From: Lysobacter_K koreensis
GTDB taxonomy: Bacteria; Pseudomonadota; Gammaproteobacteria; Xanthomonadales; Xanthomonadaceae
Length of the DNA: 64,000 nucleotides
Assembly (NCBI RefSeq): GCF_042677045.1
Contig: NZ_JBHTIH010000002.1
Span: 124,001 to 188,000 of the forward strand
Direction: 5' to 3'
Part shown: piece by piece, positions 1-7,966 of the stretch
How positions within the stretch are numbered: position 1 is the stretch's first letter
Layout of the letters: each line of letters starts with the position of its first letter
Program-made: the position numbers and the translations under genes
Notes under the pieces: generated by a model
Database searches by the model: none
The model's input: only the letters and a program-made list of their open reading frames with translations
What the model was told of the DNA's origin: nothing

Positions 1-569
1 AGGGCATCGACAACCTGTTCGGTTCGTTCGCGATCCGCCAGATCGACTACGACGCGGAGGGCAACCTGACGTCGCTGGAAGCGACGTTCACCCAGCGCCT
101 GGGTTCGGCGAACGCGCCCGCGCTGGGCGGTTTGATCCGCTACCAGGCCAGGCCGCTGTCGCTGCTGCTCAACGCCAGTCCGGCGTTCGCCTGGGGTGCG
201 ATCGCGCAGGCCAACCATGGCGACACTAGCGTGTTCACGCTTGATGGCACGGTCGCGGACGGGTTCGAGTACCAGGCCTCGGTGCTCAAGGACACCTGGC
301 GCATCTCGGTCGCGCCGCCCACGGGCCAGCCGCTGAAGGCGAAGACTTACCAGACCAGTGATGCCGCCGATCCGGACCATGCCAGCTTGCGCATCCGCCG
401 GGGGCTGGGGGCGATGGCGCCGGCCTGCGCGAATCCCAGCGGCAAGCTCGAGATCCAGTCGATGAAGGTCAACGGCGCCGGTGCGATCCAGAACCTGCGC
501 GCCACCTTCGTCTACCGCTGCAGCGGCTCGGCCGCGGCCTTGCGCGGCACGATTCGCTACCTGGATTGA
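1..569 (+). CDS. Hypothetical protein, 3' part only
   Basis: This open frame enters the window from the left with no start and ends at a TGA after residues TIRYLD. About 188 residues are visible. I do not recognise a family. The visible part alternates polar and hydrophobic stretches (FAIRQIDYD, LEIQSMKVN, ATFVYRC), which suggests a beta-rich, probably exported protein, and it has two widely spaced cysteines (PACANPS and YRCSGS) that could form a disulfide. An internal TTG at 132 is not a convincing start because the frame continues upstream with similar composition. The following protease gene begins about 350 bp further on, so the two are probably separate units. Confidence 0.6.
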   Translation, partial: GIDNLFGSFAIRQIDYDAEGNLTSLEATFTQRLGSANAPALGGLIRYQARPLSLLLNASPAFAWGAIAQANHGDTSVFTLDGTVADGFEYQASVLKDTWRISVAPPTGQPLKAKTYQTSDAADPDHASLRIRRGLGAMAPACANPSGKLEIQSMKVNGAGAIQNLRATFVYRCSGSAAALRGTIRYLD

Positions 570-917
570 GGGACCGCAAGCGCGGCGGGATCGGAGGTTC
601 CGCCGACCGCGGCTGCGCCGCGCGCACGCGGCCGATTGCGCAAGCAAGTCAGGCCAGTGGCGCGGCGCATGGCCGGAAACGGGGCTCGATTCCGTCGCCA
701 GCGCGTTCAGAAAAATTTGGCGCGACGCAGCTTGCGCCGACCGTGCCAGCCTCCTATCTTCGGCCCATCGCGCTTGCTTCGGCGCGGTTCCCTTGCGCAG
801 CCGGACCATCGGTTGTCGCGCGGGAGGACAGGGGGAGGAAGCGGTACCTACCGCCGACCTTCGTTGCCGCAATGGCAACGTCGAGTCGCCCTGTTCGACT
901 GCGCAAGGGGAATTCCG
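570..917. other. Intergenic region and leader of the protease gene
   Basis: This 348-bp stretch holds no gene I can support; the open frames through it are GC-rich shadows. It begins with a GC-rich imperfect inverted repeat (around 579-622) that could help end the upstream transcript, although no T-run follows. It ends with the strong ribosome-binding sequence of the protease gene, AAGGGGAA, seven bases before the ATG at 918. I could not identify a clear sigma-70 promoter. Confidence 0.4.
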
Positions 918-3900
918 ATGTTTTCAGCAGCAAGATTGGGCGTCGTCCTCGGGACGGCGTTTTTGGTCGTGGTATCGGCGGCCGCGGCGCAGTCGCCGCC
1001 CTCGCAACCTTCCGGTGACCCGCCACAACCGCTGGCGGCGGCCGCCGACGACCACGGCGACACCCAGCCGTACATCGTCGGTTTCGCCGAACCGGCGCTG
1101 GCCAACTACACCGGCAAGCGTCCCGGCCTGCCGGCCCCGCGCCGCAAGGGCGAGGGCAAGGGCCGCATCGACGTGGCCAGCCAGGAAGCGCGCGCCTACG
1201 TCGCCGACCTGGCGCTTCGCCAGCACGGCCACGAAGCGCGGATGGAACGTGCCGTCGGCCGCGAGGTCCAGGTCAAGCTGCGCATGCAGCACGTGTTCAA
1301 TGGCGTGATCACCGAACTGTCGACGGCCGAGGCCGAAGCGCTCGCGCAGCTTCCCGACGTGGTGCTGGTCGAGCCCTACCGCGAGTACGAAGTCGATACC
1401 GACACCGGCCCGGACTTCATCGGCGCCACCGCGGTCTGGCAGCGCGGCACCGGCCTGCCGCCGGGCCAGGTCGCGGGCGAGGACCGTCATCGCGGCCCGC
1501 GCAATGCCAAGGGCGAGGGCATGGTGTACGGCATCCTCGACTCGGGCATCAATTTCGGCAGCCCGTCGTTCGCCGCGGTCGGCGGTGACGGCTACCGCCA
1601 CGTCAACCCGTTCGGTTCCGGCAACTACCTGGGCACCTGCGCGCCCGGTGGTGTCGACCAAGGCCGTTGCAACGACAAGCTGATCGGCGGCTACGACTTC
1701 GTCTGCGGCGCGCCGGGCAACACCTGCGGCGTGGCCGGCATCGGCGAGGAGCCGGGCTTCGGCGACAACAACAGCCACGGCAGCCACACCGCGTCGACCG
1801 CGGCGGGCAACCACCGCAGCGCGACCTTCCGCGGCGTGCAGCGCGAGATTTCCGGCGTGGCGCCGCACGGCAACCTGATCGCGTACGACATCTGCTACAC
1901 GCGCCTGAGCGATGGTAACGGCCTGTGCCCGAACGTCTCGGCGGTGGCCGCGGTCAACCAGGCGATGGCCGATGGCGTGGACGTCATCAACTACTCGATC
2001 GGTGGCGGCGTCAATCCGTGGAGCGAGGCGGTGTCGCTGGGCTTCCTCGCCGCGACCAACGCGGGCATCTTCGTTGCCGCGTCGGCGGGCAATTCCGGCC
2101 CGGCCGCTAACACGCTCGGCCACGTCGAGCCGTGGGTGACCACGGTCGCGGCGTTGCAGCACGGTCGCGGCGGCTTCGAGTTCCTGCTCAACGTCACCGG
2201 TCCGGGCACGCCGCCGGCCAACGTGGTGGGCATCGTGCTCAGCCCTGGTGGTAGCGGCGTCGCGCATACGGCCTCGATTCCGGGCAGCACGCCGATCCGG
2301 GTCAGCGCCGGGATCGACACCGCGGCCGACGGCTGCGCGGCGTTTCCGGCCAACACCTTCCAGGGTGCGATCGCGGTGGTCCGTCGCGGCACCTGTTCGT
2401 TCACCATCAAGACCAACAATGCCGCCGCGGCCGGCGCGATCGCCGTGGTCATCGCCAACAACGCGGCCGGCGCGATCATCCCGTCGGTGCCGGGCACGAC
2501 GGTGCCGGCGTTCGGCATCCTGCAGGTCAGCGGCAATGCGTTGCGCGATTTCGCCGCCGGTGCGCCCAACGCCACCGCGGCGATTCCGTTCCCGGCTACG
2601 GTCCTGGCCAACACGCCGGACCAGCTGGGGGCCTTCAGCTCGCGCGGGCCGGCCAACTACGACCTGATCAAGCCGGACGTGGCCGCGCCGGGCGTGGCGA
2701 TCCTCGCCGCAGTCGCCGGTTCGACCATCACCGGCTTCGAGAACGCGGTCGGGCTGCTCAACGGCACCTCGATGTCGTCGCCGCACGTCGCCGGCGCCGC
2801 CGGCCTGCTGCGCCAGCTGTACCCGTCGTGGACCGCCGCGGAGATCAAGTCGGCGCTGATGATGACCGCCAAGCAAGCGGTGCTGAAGGAAGACGGCGTC
2901 ACCGCGGCCGATCCGCTGGCCCGCGGGGCCGGTCGCATTCAGGTCGACGACGCCGCGCGCGCGGGTCTGGTCATGGACGAGACCACCGCCAACTACCAGG
3001 CCGCCAACCCGGTCACCGGCGGCCAGGTCAACCAGCTCAACCTGCCCAGCTACAACAACCCGCGCTGCATCGACCGTTGCACCTTCAAGCGCACGTTCCG
3101 CAGCACGCGCACGCCCAACATGACCTGGAACGTGAAGCTGGAAGGCGTACAGGGCACCGTCTCGCCGGCCTCGTTCAAGATCAAGGGCAACGAGAAGGTC
3201 GAAGTGACGGTCACCATCGACAGCAGCCAGCTGCCGGCCAATGCGAGCTGGACATTCGGCAACCTGGTGCTGGCGACCCACGCCAGCCACCGCGCCCCGG
3301 ACCTGCACCTGCCGCTCGGGGTCGCGGTCCCGGCGCCGCGGATCGAGGCCTCGCCCAACGTCAACCTGTCGCTGCCGGCAGGCCAGAACGGCCAGGTCGC
3401 GTTCGACCTCAGGAACGCCGGTGGCGGCCTGCTGAACTGGAATCTCGACAACAGCAAGCCGGTCAGCACCGTGCTGCATGCGGCATCCAACGCGGGCGTC
3501 ACCAGCGGGACGGTTAGCACGTTCATCACCGACCTGGGGCTGGGCATCTACGGCGCGGATGATTTCCAGGTCCTGGAGCCGACGCGCCTGAACTTCCTGT
3601 CGGCGAATGGCTTCACCGTGTCCGGGCTCCCGGTCGCCACGACCGCCCAGAGCGTCACCTGGTCGATCTACCCGGATGCCAACGGCGTGCCGGCTGGCAA
3701 CCCGGAAACCGCCCCGAACCTGGCCGTCTGGAGCTACACCACCGCGCCCAACGGCCCAGGCATGGGTTCGGCCGGCAACTGGCTGATGTTCGACCCGACC
3801 CTGGCCGGGCAGCAGGTCGACCTGCCGCCGGGCAAGTACTGGCTGGTGGTCAACGTGCGCAGTTCGCTCGCCAACCGCTGGGCCTGGTACCGGTCGAACC

Positions 3901-4205
3901 AGGCCTCGGGCAGCAACGCCCAGGTGATTCAGCCCAGCACCGCTACCCCCTGGAGCCCGATTGCCGGCTTCCCGGGCCAGGCGTTCGAGGCCAACGGCGT
4001 GGTCGCGTGCGGTGCATCGTGGCTGGGTGCGGTGGTGCCCAGCGCCGGTTCGCTGCGCGGTTCGCAATCCACCGCGCTGACGGTCGCCGTCAATACCGCG
4101 GGGTTGGCGCCGGGTAGCTACACCGGTCGCGTCTGCCTGGCCAGCAACGACCCGGCGCTGGCCTTGCTGGGCGTGCCGGTGAAACTCACGGTGACGTCGC
4201 CGTAG
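918..4205 (+). CDS. Secreted subtilisin-like (S8) serine protease
   Basis: A 1095-residue exported peptidase. The order is a signal peptide (residues 1-24, ending AAAA/QS), an inhibitor-like propeptide (about 50-155), and an S8 catalytic domain with Asp208 in YGILDSG, His287 in NNSHGSH, the oxyanion Asn392 in AGNSGP and Ser618 in NGTSMSSPH. A protease-associated domain is inserted at about 470-555. The C-terminal 400 residues contain an Fn3-like segment and a beta-sandwich repeat (LPAGQNGQVAFDLRN), common in lysobacterial extracellular subtilases. I chose ATG 918 rather than the longer open frame because it follows AAGGGGAA and opens directly into the signal peptide. It probably degrades external protein; the exact substrate is unknown. 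A strong terminator follows. Confidence 0.93.
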   Translation: MFSAARLGVVLGTAFLVVVSAAAAQSPPSQPSGDPPQPLAAAADDHGDTQPYIVGFAEPALANYTGKRPGLPAPRRKGEGKGRIDVASQEARAYVADLALRQHGHEARMERAVGREVQVKLRMQHVFNGVITELSTAEAEALAQLPDVVLVEPYREYEVDTDTGPDFIGATAVWQRGTGLPPGQVAGEDRHRGPRNAKGEGMVYGILDSGINFGSPSFAAVGGDGYRHVNPFGSGNYLGTCAPGGVDQGRCNDKLIGGYDFVCGAPGNTCGVAGIGEEPGFGDNNSHGSHTASTAAGNHRSATFRGVQREISGVAPHGNLIAYDICYTRLSDGNGLCPNVSAVAAVNQAMADGVDVINYSIGGGVNPWSEAVSLGFLAATNAGIFVAASAGNSGPAANTLGHVEPWVTTVAALQHGRGGFEFLLNVTGPGTPPANVVGIVLSPGGSGVAHTASIPGSTPIRVSAGIDTAADGCAAFPANTFQGAIAVVRRGTCSFTIKTNNAAAAGAIAVVIANNAAGAIIPSVPGTTVPAFGILQVSGNALRDFAAGAPNATAAIPFPATVLANTPDQLGAFSSRGPANYDLIKPDVAAPGVAILAAVAGSTITGFENAVGLLNGTSMSSPHVAGAAGLLRQLYPSWTAAEIKSALMMTAKQAVLKEDGVTAADPLARGAGRIQVDDAARAGLVMDETTANYQAANPVTGGQVNQLNLPSYNNPRCIDRCTFKRTFRSTRTPNMTWNVKLEGVQGTVSPASFKIKGNEKVEVTVTIDSSQLPANASWTFGNLVLATHASHRAPDLHLPLGVAVPAPRIEASPNVNLSLPAGQNGQVAFDLRNAGGGLLNWNLDNSKPVSTVLHAASNAGVTSGTVSTFITDLGLGIYGADDFQVLEPTRLNFLSANGFTVSGLPVATTAQSVTWSIYPDANGVPAGNPETAPNLAVWSYTTAPNGPGMGSAGNWLMFDPTLAGQQVDLPPGKYWLVVNVRSSLANRWAWYRSNQASGSNAQVIQPSTATPWSPIAGFPGQAFEANGVVACGASWLGAVVPSAGSLRGSQSTALTVAVNTAGLAPGSYTGRVCLASNDPALALLGVPVKLTVTSP

Positions 4206-4251
4206 GTGCTGTGGGGCGGGGCGCTGGTCGTCCCGCCCTCGTTAACGAACA

Positions 4252-4284
4252 AACGCCGGGCCCTGTCGGGGCCCGGCGTTTTTT
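4252..4284 (+). terminator. Intrinsic terminator of the S8 protease gene
   Basis: A perfect 12-bp stem (AACGCCGGGCCC at 4252-4263 with its complement at 4269-4280) encloses a five-base loop and runs into six T residues. It lies 47 bp after the protease stop codon and separates that gene from the ribosomal operon. Confidence 0.93.
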
Positions 4285-4346
4285 CGTTTGCGGGCGCACT
4301 CCGCCGGAAGGCACCCCAGCGGGTTTCCCTCTATTGATCAATGGTC

Positions 4347-4352
4347 TAGAAT
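4347..4352 (+). promoter_or_regulatory. Possible -10 element of the rpsP operon
   Basis: TAGAAT matches the sigma-70 -10 hexamer in five of six positions and lies 53 bp before the rpsP start, just after the upstream terminator. The matching -35 would be TTTCCC at 4324-4329 with a 17-bp spacer, which is weak, so the assignment is tentative. Confidence 0.4.
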
Positions 4353-4405
4353 GCCCGGCTTACCTCGCCACGTCCGGCGACTGGGCAACACAGGAACTGC
4401 AGCAG

Positions 4406-4663
4406 ATGGTCAAGATCCGCCTTACCCGTGGTGGCGCCAAGAAGCGTCCCTTCTACCACATCATCGTCACCGACAGCCGCAGCGCCCGCGACGGCCGCAA
4501 CATCGAGCGCGTGGGTTTCTACAACCCGGTCGCGACCGGCGGCGAGAAGCGCGTCGAGCTGAACCTCGAGCGTGTCAAGCACTGGGTTGCCAACGGCGCG
4601 CAGCTGACCGACAAGGTCGCCGTGCTGGTCAAGGAAGCGGCGAAGGCCGCTCCGGCTGCCTGA
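4406..4663 (+). CDS. rpsP: 30S ribosomal protein S16
   Basis: An 85-residue protein opening MVKIRLTRGGAKKRPFYHI, the typical S16 N-terminus, with the conserved GRNIERVGFYNP segment. S16 binds 16S rRNA early in small-subunit assembly. The frame is open upstream to 4211, but ATG 4406 matches the family start exactly. It is the first gene of the conserved rpsP-rimM-trmD-rplS cluster and is followed by rimM after 52 bp. Confidence 0.98.
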   Translation: MVKIRLTRGGAKKRPFYHIIVTDSRSARDGRNIERVGFYNPVATGGEKRVELNLERVKHWVANGAQLTDKVAVLVKEAAKAAPAA

Positions 4664-4715
4664 TCGGCAGGCCGCGTCGGCTCCCGACCGGGATGCCCCA
4701 CGCGGCCATCTGCAC

Positions 4716-5231
4716 ATGAACGATACCGGGCGCCGCATCCTGTTGGGCAGGGTGCTGGGCGCCTTTGGTATTCGTGGCGAGGCGAAACTCGAGTCCTGGA
4801 CCGAGCCGCGCGCCGCGATCTTCCGCTACCAGCCCTGGATCGTGCGCGACCCGCAGGGGCGCGAGCACGAGCTGTCCGGCGTGCGCGGCCGCGAAAGTGG
4901 CAAGTTCCTGATCGCGACCTGGCCCGACATCACCGACCGCGACGTGGTCGAGGCGATGCGCGGTACCGAGATCTACGTGCCGCGTTCGGCGTTGCCGCCG
5001 CCGCAGCCGGGCGAGTACTACTGGGTCGACCTTGAGGGCCTGCGGGTCGTCACGGTCGATGGCGTCTCGCTGGGCACCGTCGCGCACCTGTTCTCCACCG
5101 GTGCCAACGACGTGCTGGTCGCGCGCGACGACGAACGCGAACGCATGATCCCGTTCATCACGCCGCAGTACGTCACGTCGGTCGATTTCGAAGCCGGTGT
5201 GGTCACGGTCGATTGGGATCCGGATTTCTAG
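4716..5231 (+). CDS. rimM: 16S rRNA processing protein RimM
   Basis: A 171-residue protein with the RimM N-terminal beta-barrel (LLGRVLGAFGIRGEAKLESWT) and the C-terminal PRC-barrel (YYWVDLEGLRV, GANDVLVARD, IPFI). RimM binds S19 and helps mature the 30S head, acting next to S16 and TrmD. Its place between rpsP and trmD is the standard gammaproteobacterial order. Length is normal for the family. Confidence 0.97.
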   Translation: MNDTGRRILLGRVLGAFGIRGEAKLESWTEPRAAIFRYQPWIVRDPQGREHELSGVRGRESGKFLIATWPDITDRDVVEAMRGTEIYVPRSALPPPQPGEYYWVDLEGLRVVTVDGVSLGTVAHLFSTGANDVLVARDDERERMIPFITPQYVTSVDFEAGVVTVDWDPDF

Positions 5232-5272
5232 CAGCCCTCAGCGCCGGTATCAGCGGCGTTCTCAGCGGTTTC

Positions 5273-5296
5273 GTAGCCGGGCAAGCTCGGCGCTAC
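5273..5296. repeat. GTAG-headed palindrome (SMAG/REP-like)
   Basis: A 24-bp imperfect palindrome begins GTAGCCGGGC and ends CTCGGCGCTAC, with GTAG/CTAC at its tips, a central AA and a two-base bulge in the right arm. It sits in the 76-bp gap between rimM and trmD. Short palindromes with a GTAG head are known as SMAG repeats in Stenotrophomonas and have relatives across xanthomonads. Only one copy of this sequence was noticed in the window. It could act as an mRNA-stabilising hairpin or attenuator within the operon. Confidence 0.55.
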
Positions 5297-5307
5297 AGGT
5301 CTAGCCC

Positions 5308-6096
5308 ATGCGCATCGACGTCATCAGCCTGTTCCCCGAGTTCGTCGCGCAGTGCGCGGCGTTCGGCGTGGTCGGGCGGGCGGGGGAGCGCGGCCTGTTG
5401 TCGCTGCATGGCTGGAACCCGCGCGACTACGCCGAAGGCAGCTACCGACGCGTCGATGACCGTCCGTTCGGTGGCGGCCCTGGCATGGTGATGCTGATCG
5501 ACCCGCTGCGCGCGAGTCTGGCGGCGGCGCGTGCGGCGGATCCGGCGCCGGTCAAGGTGATCTACCTCAGCCCACAGGGCGCGCCGCTGACCCAAGCCAA
5601 GGTGCGCGAACTGGCCTCCCGTGAGCGCCTGATCCTGCTGTGCGGCCGCTACGAGGGCATCGACGAGCGCCTGGTCCAGGCCGAAGTCGACGAGGAGCTG
5701 TCAATCGGCGACTACGTGCTGTCCGGTGGCGAACTGGCCGCGGCAGTGGTGATCGATGCGGTGGCGCGGCTGCGCGACGGGGTGCTCAACGACGCCGAAT
5801 CGGCAGTCCAGGACAGTTTCGAGGATGGCCTGCTCGATTGCCCGCATTACACCCGCCCAGTCGAACATGAACTGGGGACGGTGCCGCCGGTACTGATGTC
5901 TGGCAACCATGCCGACATTGCCCGCTGGCGCCGGCAGCAGGCACTGGGCCGCACCGCGCAACGGCGCCCGGAGTTGCTGGACGAGGCGGCCCTGTCCAAG
6001 GCGGACCGCCGGCTGCTGGACGCCTATCGCGACGCCGCGGCCGCGGACGCCCCGGCCATTCCCGTGGCGGCGTCGGAAAAAGACCGTAACCCCTAG
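5308..6096 (+). CDS. trmD: tRNA (guanine-37-N1)-methyltransferase
   Basis: A 262-residue SPOUT methyltransferase opening MRIDVISLFPEF. It contains the substrate loop DDRPFGGGPGMVM and the knotted SAM-binding region LLCGRYEGIDERL and SIGDYVLSGGELAA. It methylates G37 of tRNAs reading CCN and CGG codons and so prevents frameshifts. The C-terminal tail is extended and Ala-rich. It lies between rimM and rplS as in other gammaproteobacteria. Confidence 0.97.
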   Translation: MRIDVISLFPEFVAQCAAFGVVGRAGERGLLSLHGWNPRDYAEGSYRRVDDRPFGGGPGMVMLIDPLRASLAAARAADPAPVKVIYLSPQGAPLTQAKVRELASRERLILLCGRYEGIDERLVQAEVDEELSIGDYVLSGGELAAAVVIDAVARLRDGVLNDAESAVQDSFEDGLLDCPHYTRPVEHELGTVPPVLMSGNHADIARWRRQQALGRTAQRRPELLDEAALSKADRRLLDAYRDAAAADAPAIPVAASEKDRNP

Positions 6097-6198
6097 CCAC
6101 GCAAGGGAAATCTCCGCTACAATGCGCGGCTTCGCTCCACCAAAGCCAGACGCGGGTCCACGTGCACTCGCGCTACAACTACTCCAACAGGCCGTCCC

Positions 6199-6600
6199 AT
6201 GAACAAGCCCTCGCTCAACACGCTGCTGCAGAACTTCGAAGCCGATCAGATCCAGCGCCAGCTGCCTGACTTCAGCCCCGGCGACACCGTGGTCGTCAAC
6301 GTCAAGGTCAAGGAAGGCAACCGCGAGCGCGTCCAGGCCTACGAAGGCGTGGTCATCGCCAAGAAGAACGGCGGCCTGAACTCGGCCTTCACCGTGCGCA
6401 AGATCTCGCACGGCTTCGGCGTCGAGCGCGTGTTCCAGGCGCACAGCGCGATCATCGACTCGGTCGAGGTCAAGCGCCGCGGCAAGGTCCGCGCCGGCAA
6501 GCTGTACTACCTGCGTGGCCTGGAAGGCAAGAAGGCGCGCATCAAGGAAGACCTGGCCGCGTACGCCAAGGCCAAGGCCGAAGCCGCCGCTGCCAAGTAA
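6199..6600 (+). CDS. rplS: 50S ribosomal protein L19
   Basis: A 133-residue protein with the L19 signature (PGDTVVVNVKVKEGNRERVQ, EGVVIAKKNGG, HGFGVERVF) and a basic, Ala/Lys-rich C-terminal tail. L19 sits at the 30S-50S interface. It ends the rpsP-rimM-trmD-rplS cluster and is followed by a hairpin terminator. Confidence 0.98.
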   Translation: MNKPSLNTLLQNFEADQIQRQLPDFSPGDTVVVNVKVKEGNRERVQAYEGVVIAKKNGGLNSAFTVRKISHGFGVERVFQAHSAIIDSVEVKRRGKVRAGKLYYLRGLEGKKARIKEDLAAYAKAKAEAAAAK

Positions 6601-6631
6601 TCCCTGGATTGCTTGCGTGCAAGCGCAACCG

Positions 6632-6655
6632 ACGGCCGCCGCAAGGCGGCCGTTT
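6632..6655 (+). terminator. Terminator after rplS
   Basis: A nine-base stem ACGGCCGCC (6632-6640) pairs with GGCGGCCGT (6645-6653) around a GCAA tetraloop, followed by a short T-run. It lies 31 bp after the rplS stop and fits the end of the ribosomal operon. Confidence 0.75.
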
Positions 6656-6819
6656 GCGTTGCGGCCGCGCGCTGGTCGTACGGTCGGGTTTATCGCTACC
6701 GCGTTCTTTCGATCCGGTGCGCAAAAGCATGGCGTGTGGCAAGACCGCCGCATCACGTCGGATGCGCTAGAACGCAATGGCGCCAACTTGCAGCACTTCG
6801 CCCGGCAACGACAGCACCG

Positions 6820-7239
6820 ATGACGACGACAGCACCTTCCAATCCGCCAGAAGCGGCCAGCGTGCGCCTGGACCTGTGGCTGTGGGCCGCGCGCTTCTAC
6901 AAGACGCGCAGCCTGGCGCGGCACTCCATCGAGACCGGCAAGGTCGAAGTGGGCGGACAGCGAGCGAAGGCTTCGCGCGCGCTGCGTGTCGGCGATGGCG
7001 TGCGCGCCGCCCGCGGCGAGGAGGTGTTCGAGGTGCAGGTGCTCGCGCTTAGCGACAGCCGCGGTCCCGCCAAGGTGGCCCAGGCGCTGTACGAGGAAAC
7101 CGAGGCCTCGCGTCTGCAGCGCGAACAGGCGCGCGCGCTGCGCGTCGCGCAGCGCACCGGCTACAGCGCACCGGAGAGCAAGCCCGACAAGCGCGCGCGG
7201 CGTCTGATCCGCGCGTTGGGCGATATCGACTCGCTGTAG
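6820..7239 (+). CDS. hslR: Ribosome-associated heat shock protein 15 (S4 domain)
   Basis: A 139-residue S4-type RNA-binding protein. The S4 core VRLDLWLWAARFYKTRSLA...IETGKVEVGGQRAKASRALRVGD covers about residues 13-65, and a basic tail (KPDKRARRLIRALG) follows. Hsp15 recognises 50S subunits carrying a stalled nascent chain and helps recycle them. The frame is open from 6613, but ATG 6820 gives the usual family length of about 135 residues. It converges on the DUF937 gene with a 7-bp gap. Confidence 0.9.
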   Translation: MTTTAPSNPPEAASVRLDLWLWAARFYKTRSLARHSIETGKVEVGGQRAKASRALRVGDGVRAARGEEVFEVQVLALSDSRGPAKVAQALYEETEASRLQREQARALRVAQRTGYSAPESKPDKRARRLIRALGDIDSL

Positions 7240-7246
7240 CGCGTGC

Positions 7247-7855
7247 TCAGCGCTTGCCGCCGAGCAGGCCGCCGCCCATCTTGAGCAGGTCGCCCAAGCC
7301 GACTTGGCCGTCGCCGTCCTGGTCCAGCACCGAGCCGAGCAGGCCGCCGCCGAGACCGCCTTGCTGCTGGATCGCCTCGCGCTCCTGGCCGAGCACGTTG
7401 CCCAGACCCTGCGGTGTTGCCGGAGCGGTCGACGCGCCTTGCGAGAACATCCGGTTGGCGAGGTAGGCCAGCACGATCGGCGCGAGGATCTTGAGCAGGG
7501 TATTCGCCTGGCTGCCACCCAGTCCCGTCGCCGTGCCCAGGCCCTGCGCCGCGGTGTCGTGGCGCGCGCCGAAGATGTGCTCCAGGATCTGCCCGCCCTG
7601 GCCGCCGCCGCCCATGACCGCGCCGAGCACGCTGCCGATATCCAGCCCGGCGTGATCCTTCTGCAAGGCGCCGAACAAGGCCTCGGCGCCCTGCGGCTGG
7701 CTGGCGTTGCGCCCCAGCGCACCGAGCAGCAGCGGCAGCGCCGTGGTCACCGCGTCCTGCGTCTGCGCCGGCGACAGCCCCAACTGGTTGCTCATCTGTG
7801 CGAGCGGCTGGCCTTGCAGTTGCGAGAGCAGGTCGTTGCTGAGCGGGGTCGTCAT
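7247..7855 (-). CDS. DUF937 (YidB-like) protein
   Basis: A 202-residue cytosolic protein with the DUF937 core (NDLLSQLQGQPLAQMSNQLGLSPAQTQDAVTTALPLLLGAL) and Gly/Gln-rich repeats typical of YidB-like proteins. Near the C-terminus a loop DQDGDGQVGLGDL looks like an EF-hand calcium loop, followed by a Gly-rich tail. I chose ATG at 7855 because it matches the family start; the open frame runs further upstream. The biochemical role of this family is poorly known. It lies downstream of mutS in the same direction, 111 bp away. Confidence 0.8.
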   Translation of the reverse strand: MTTPLSNDLLSQLQGQPLAQMSNQLGLSPAQTQDAVTTALPLLLGALGRNASQPQGAEALFGALQKDHAGLDIGSVLGAVMGGGGQGGQILEHIFGARHDTAAQGLGTATGLGGSQANTLLKILAPIVLAYLANRMFSQGASTAPATPQGLGNVLGQEREAIQQQGGLGGGLLGSVLDQDGDGQVGLGDLLKMGGGLLGGKR

Positions 7856-7966
7856 GGCGGTTGGTCCTGGGCGCTTGGGGTCCCGATCGTAGCGCCGCCG
7901 GGTTCGGTGATCGTGATGGCGGCAGTTCGCCCCCGGCTCCTCGGCGCTGACGCCGAAGGACGTCAT

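Noticed and set aside
924..4067. Minus-strand open frame of 1047 codons opposite the S8 protease gene
   Set aside because: It is a GC-rich antisense shadow: Arg/Gly/Ala-rich, with no domain and no ribosome-binding site. The plus strand encodes a complete protease.
4335..4342. TTGATCAA before rpsP as an FNR site
   Set aside because: It is an 8-bp palindrome without the four-base spacer, and a ribosomal operon is an unlikely target.
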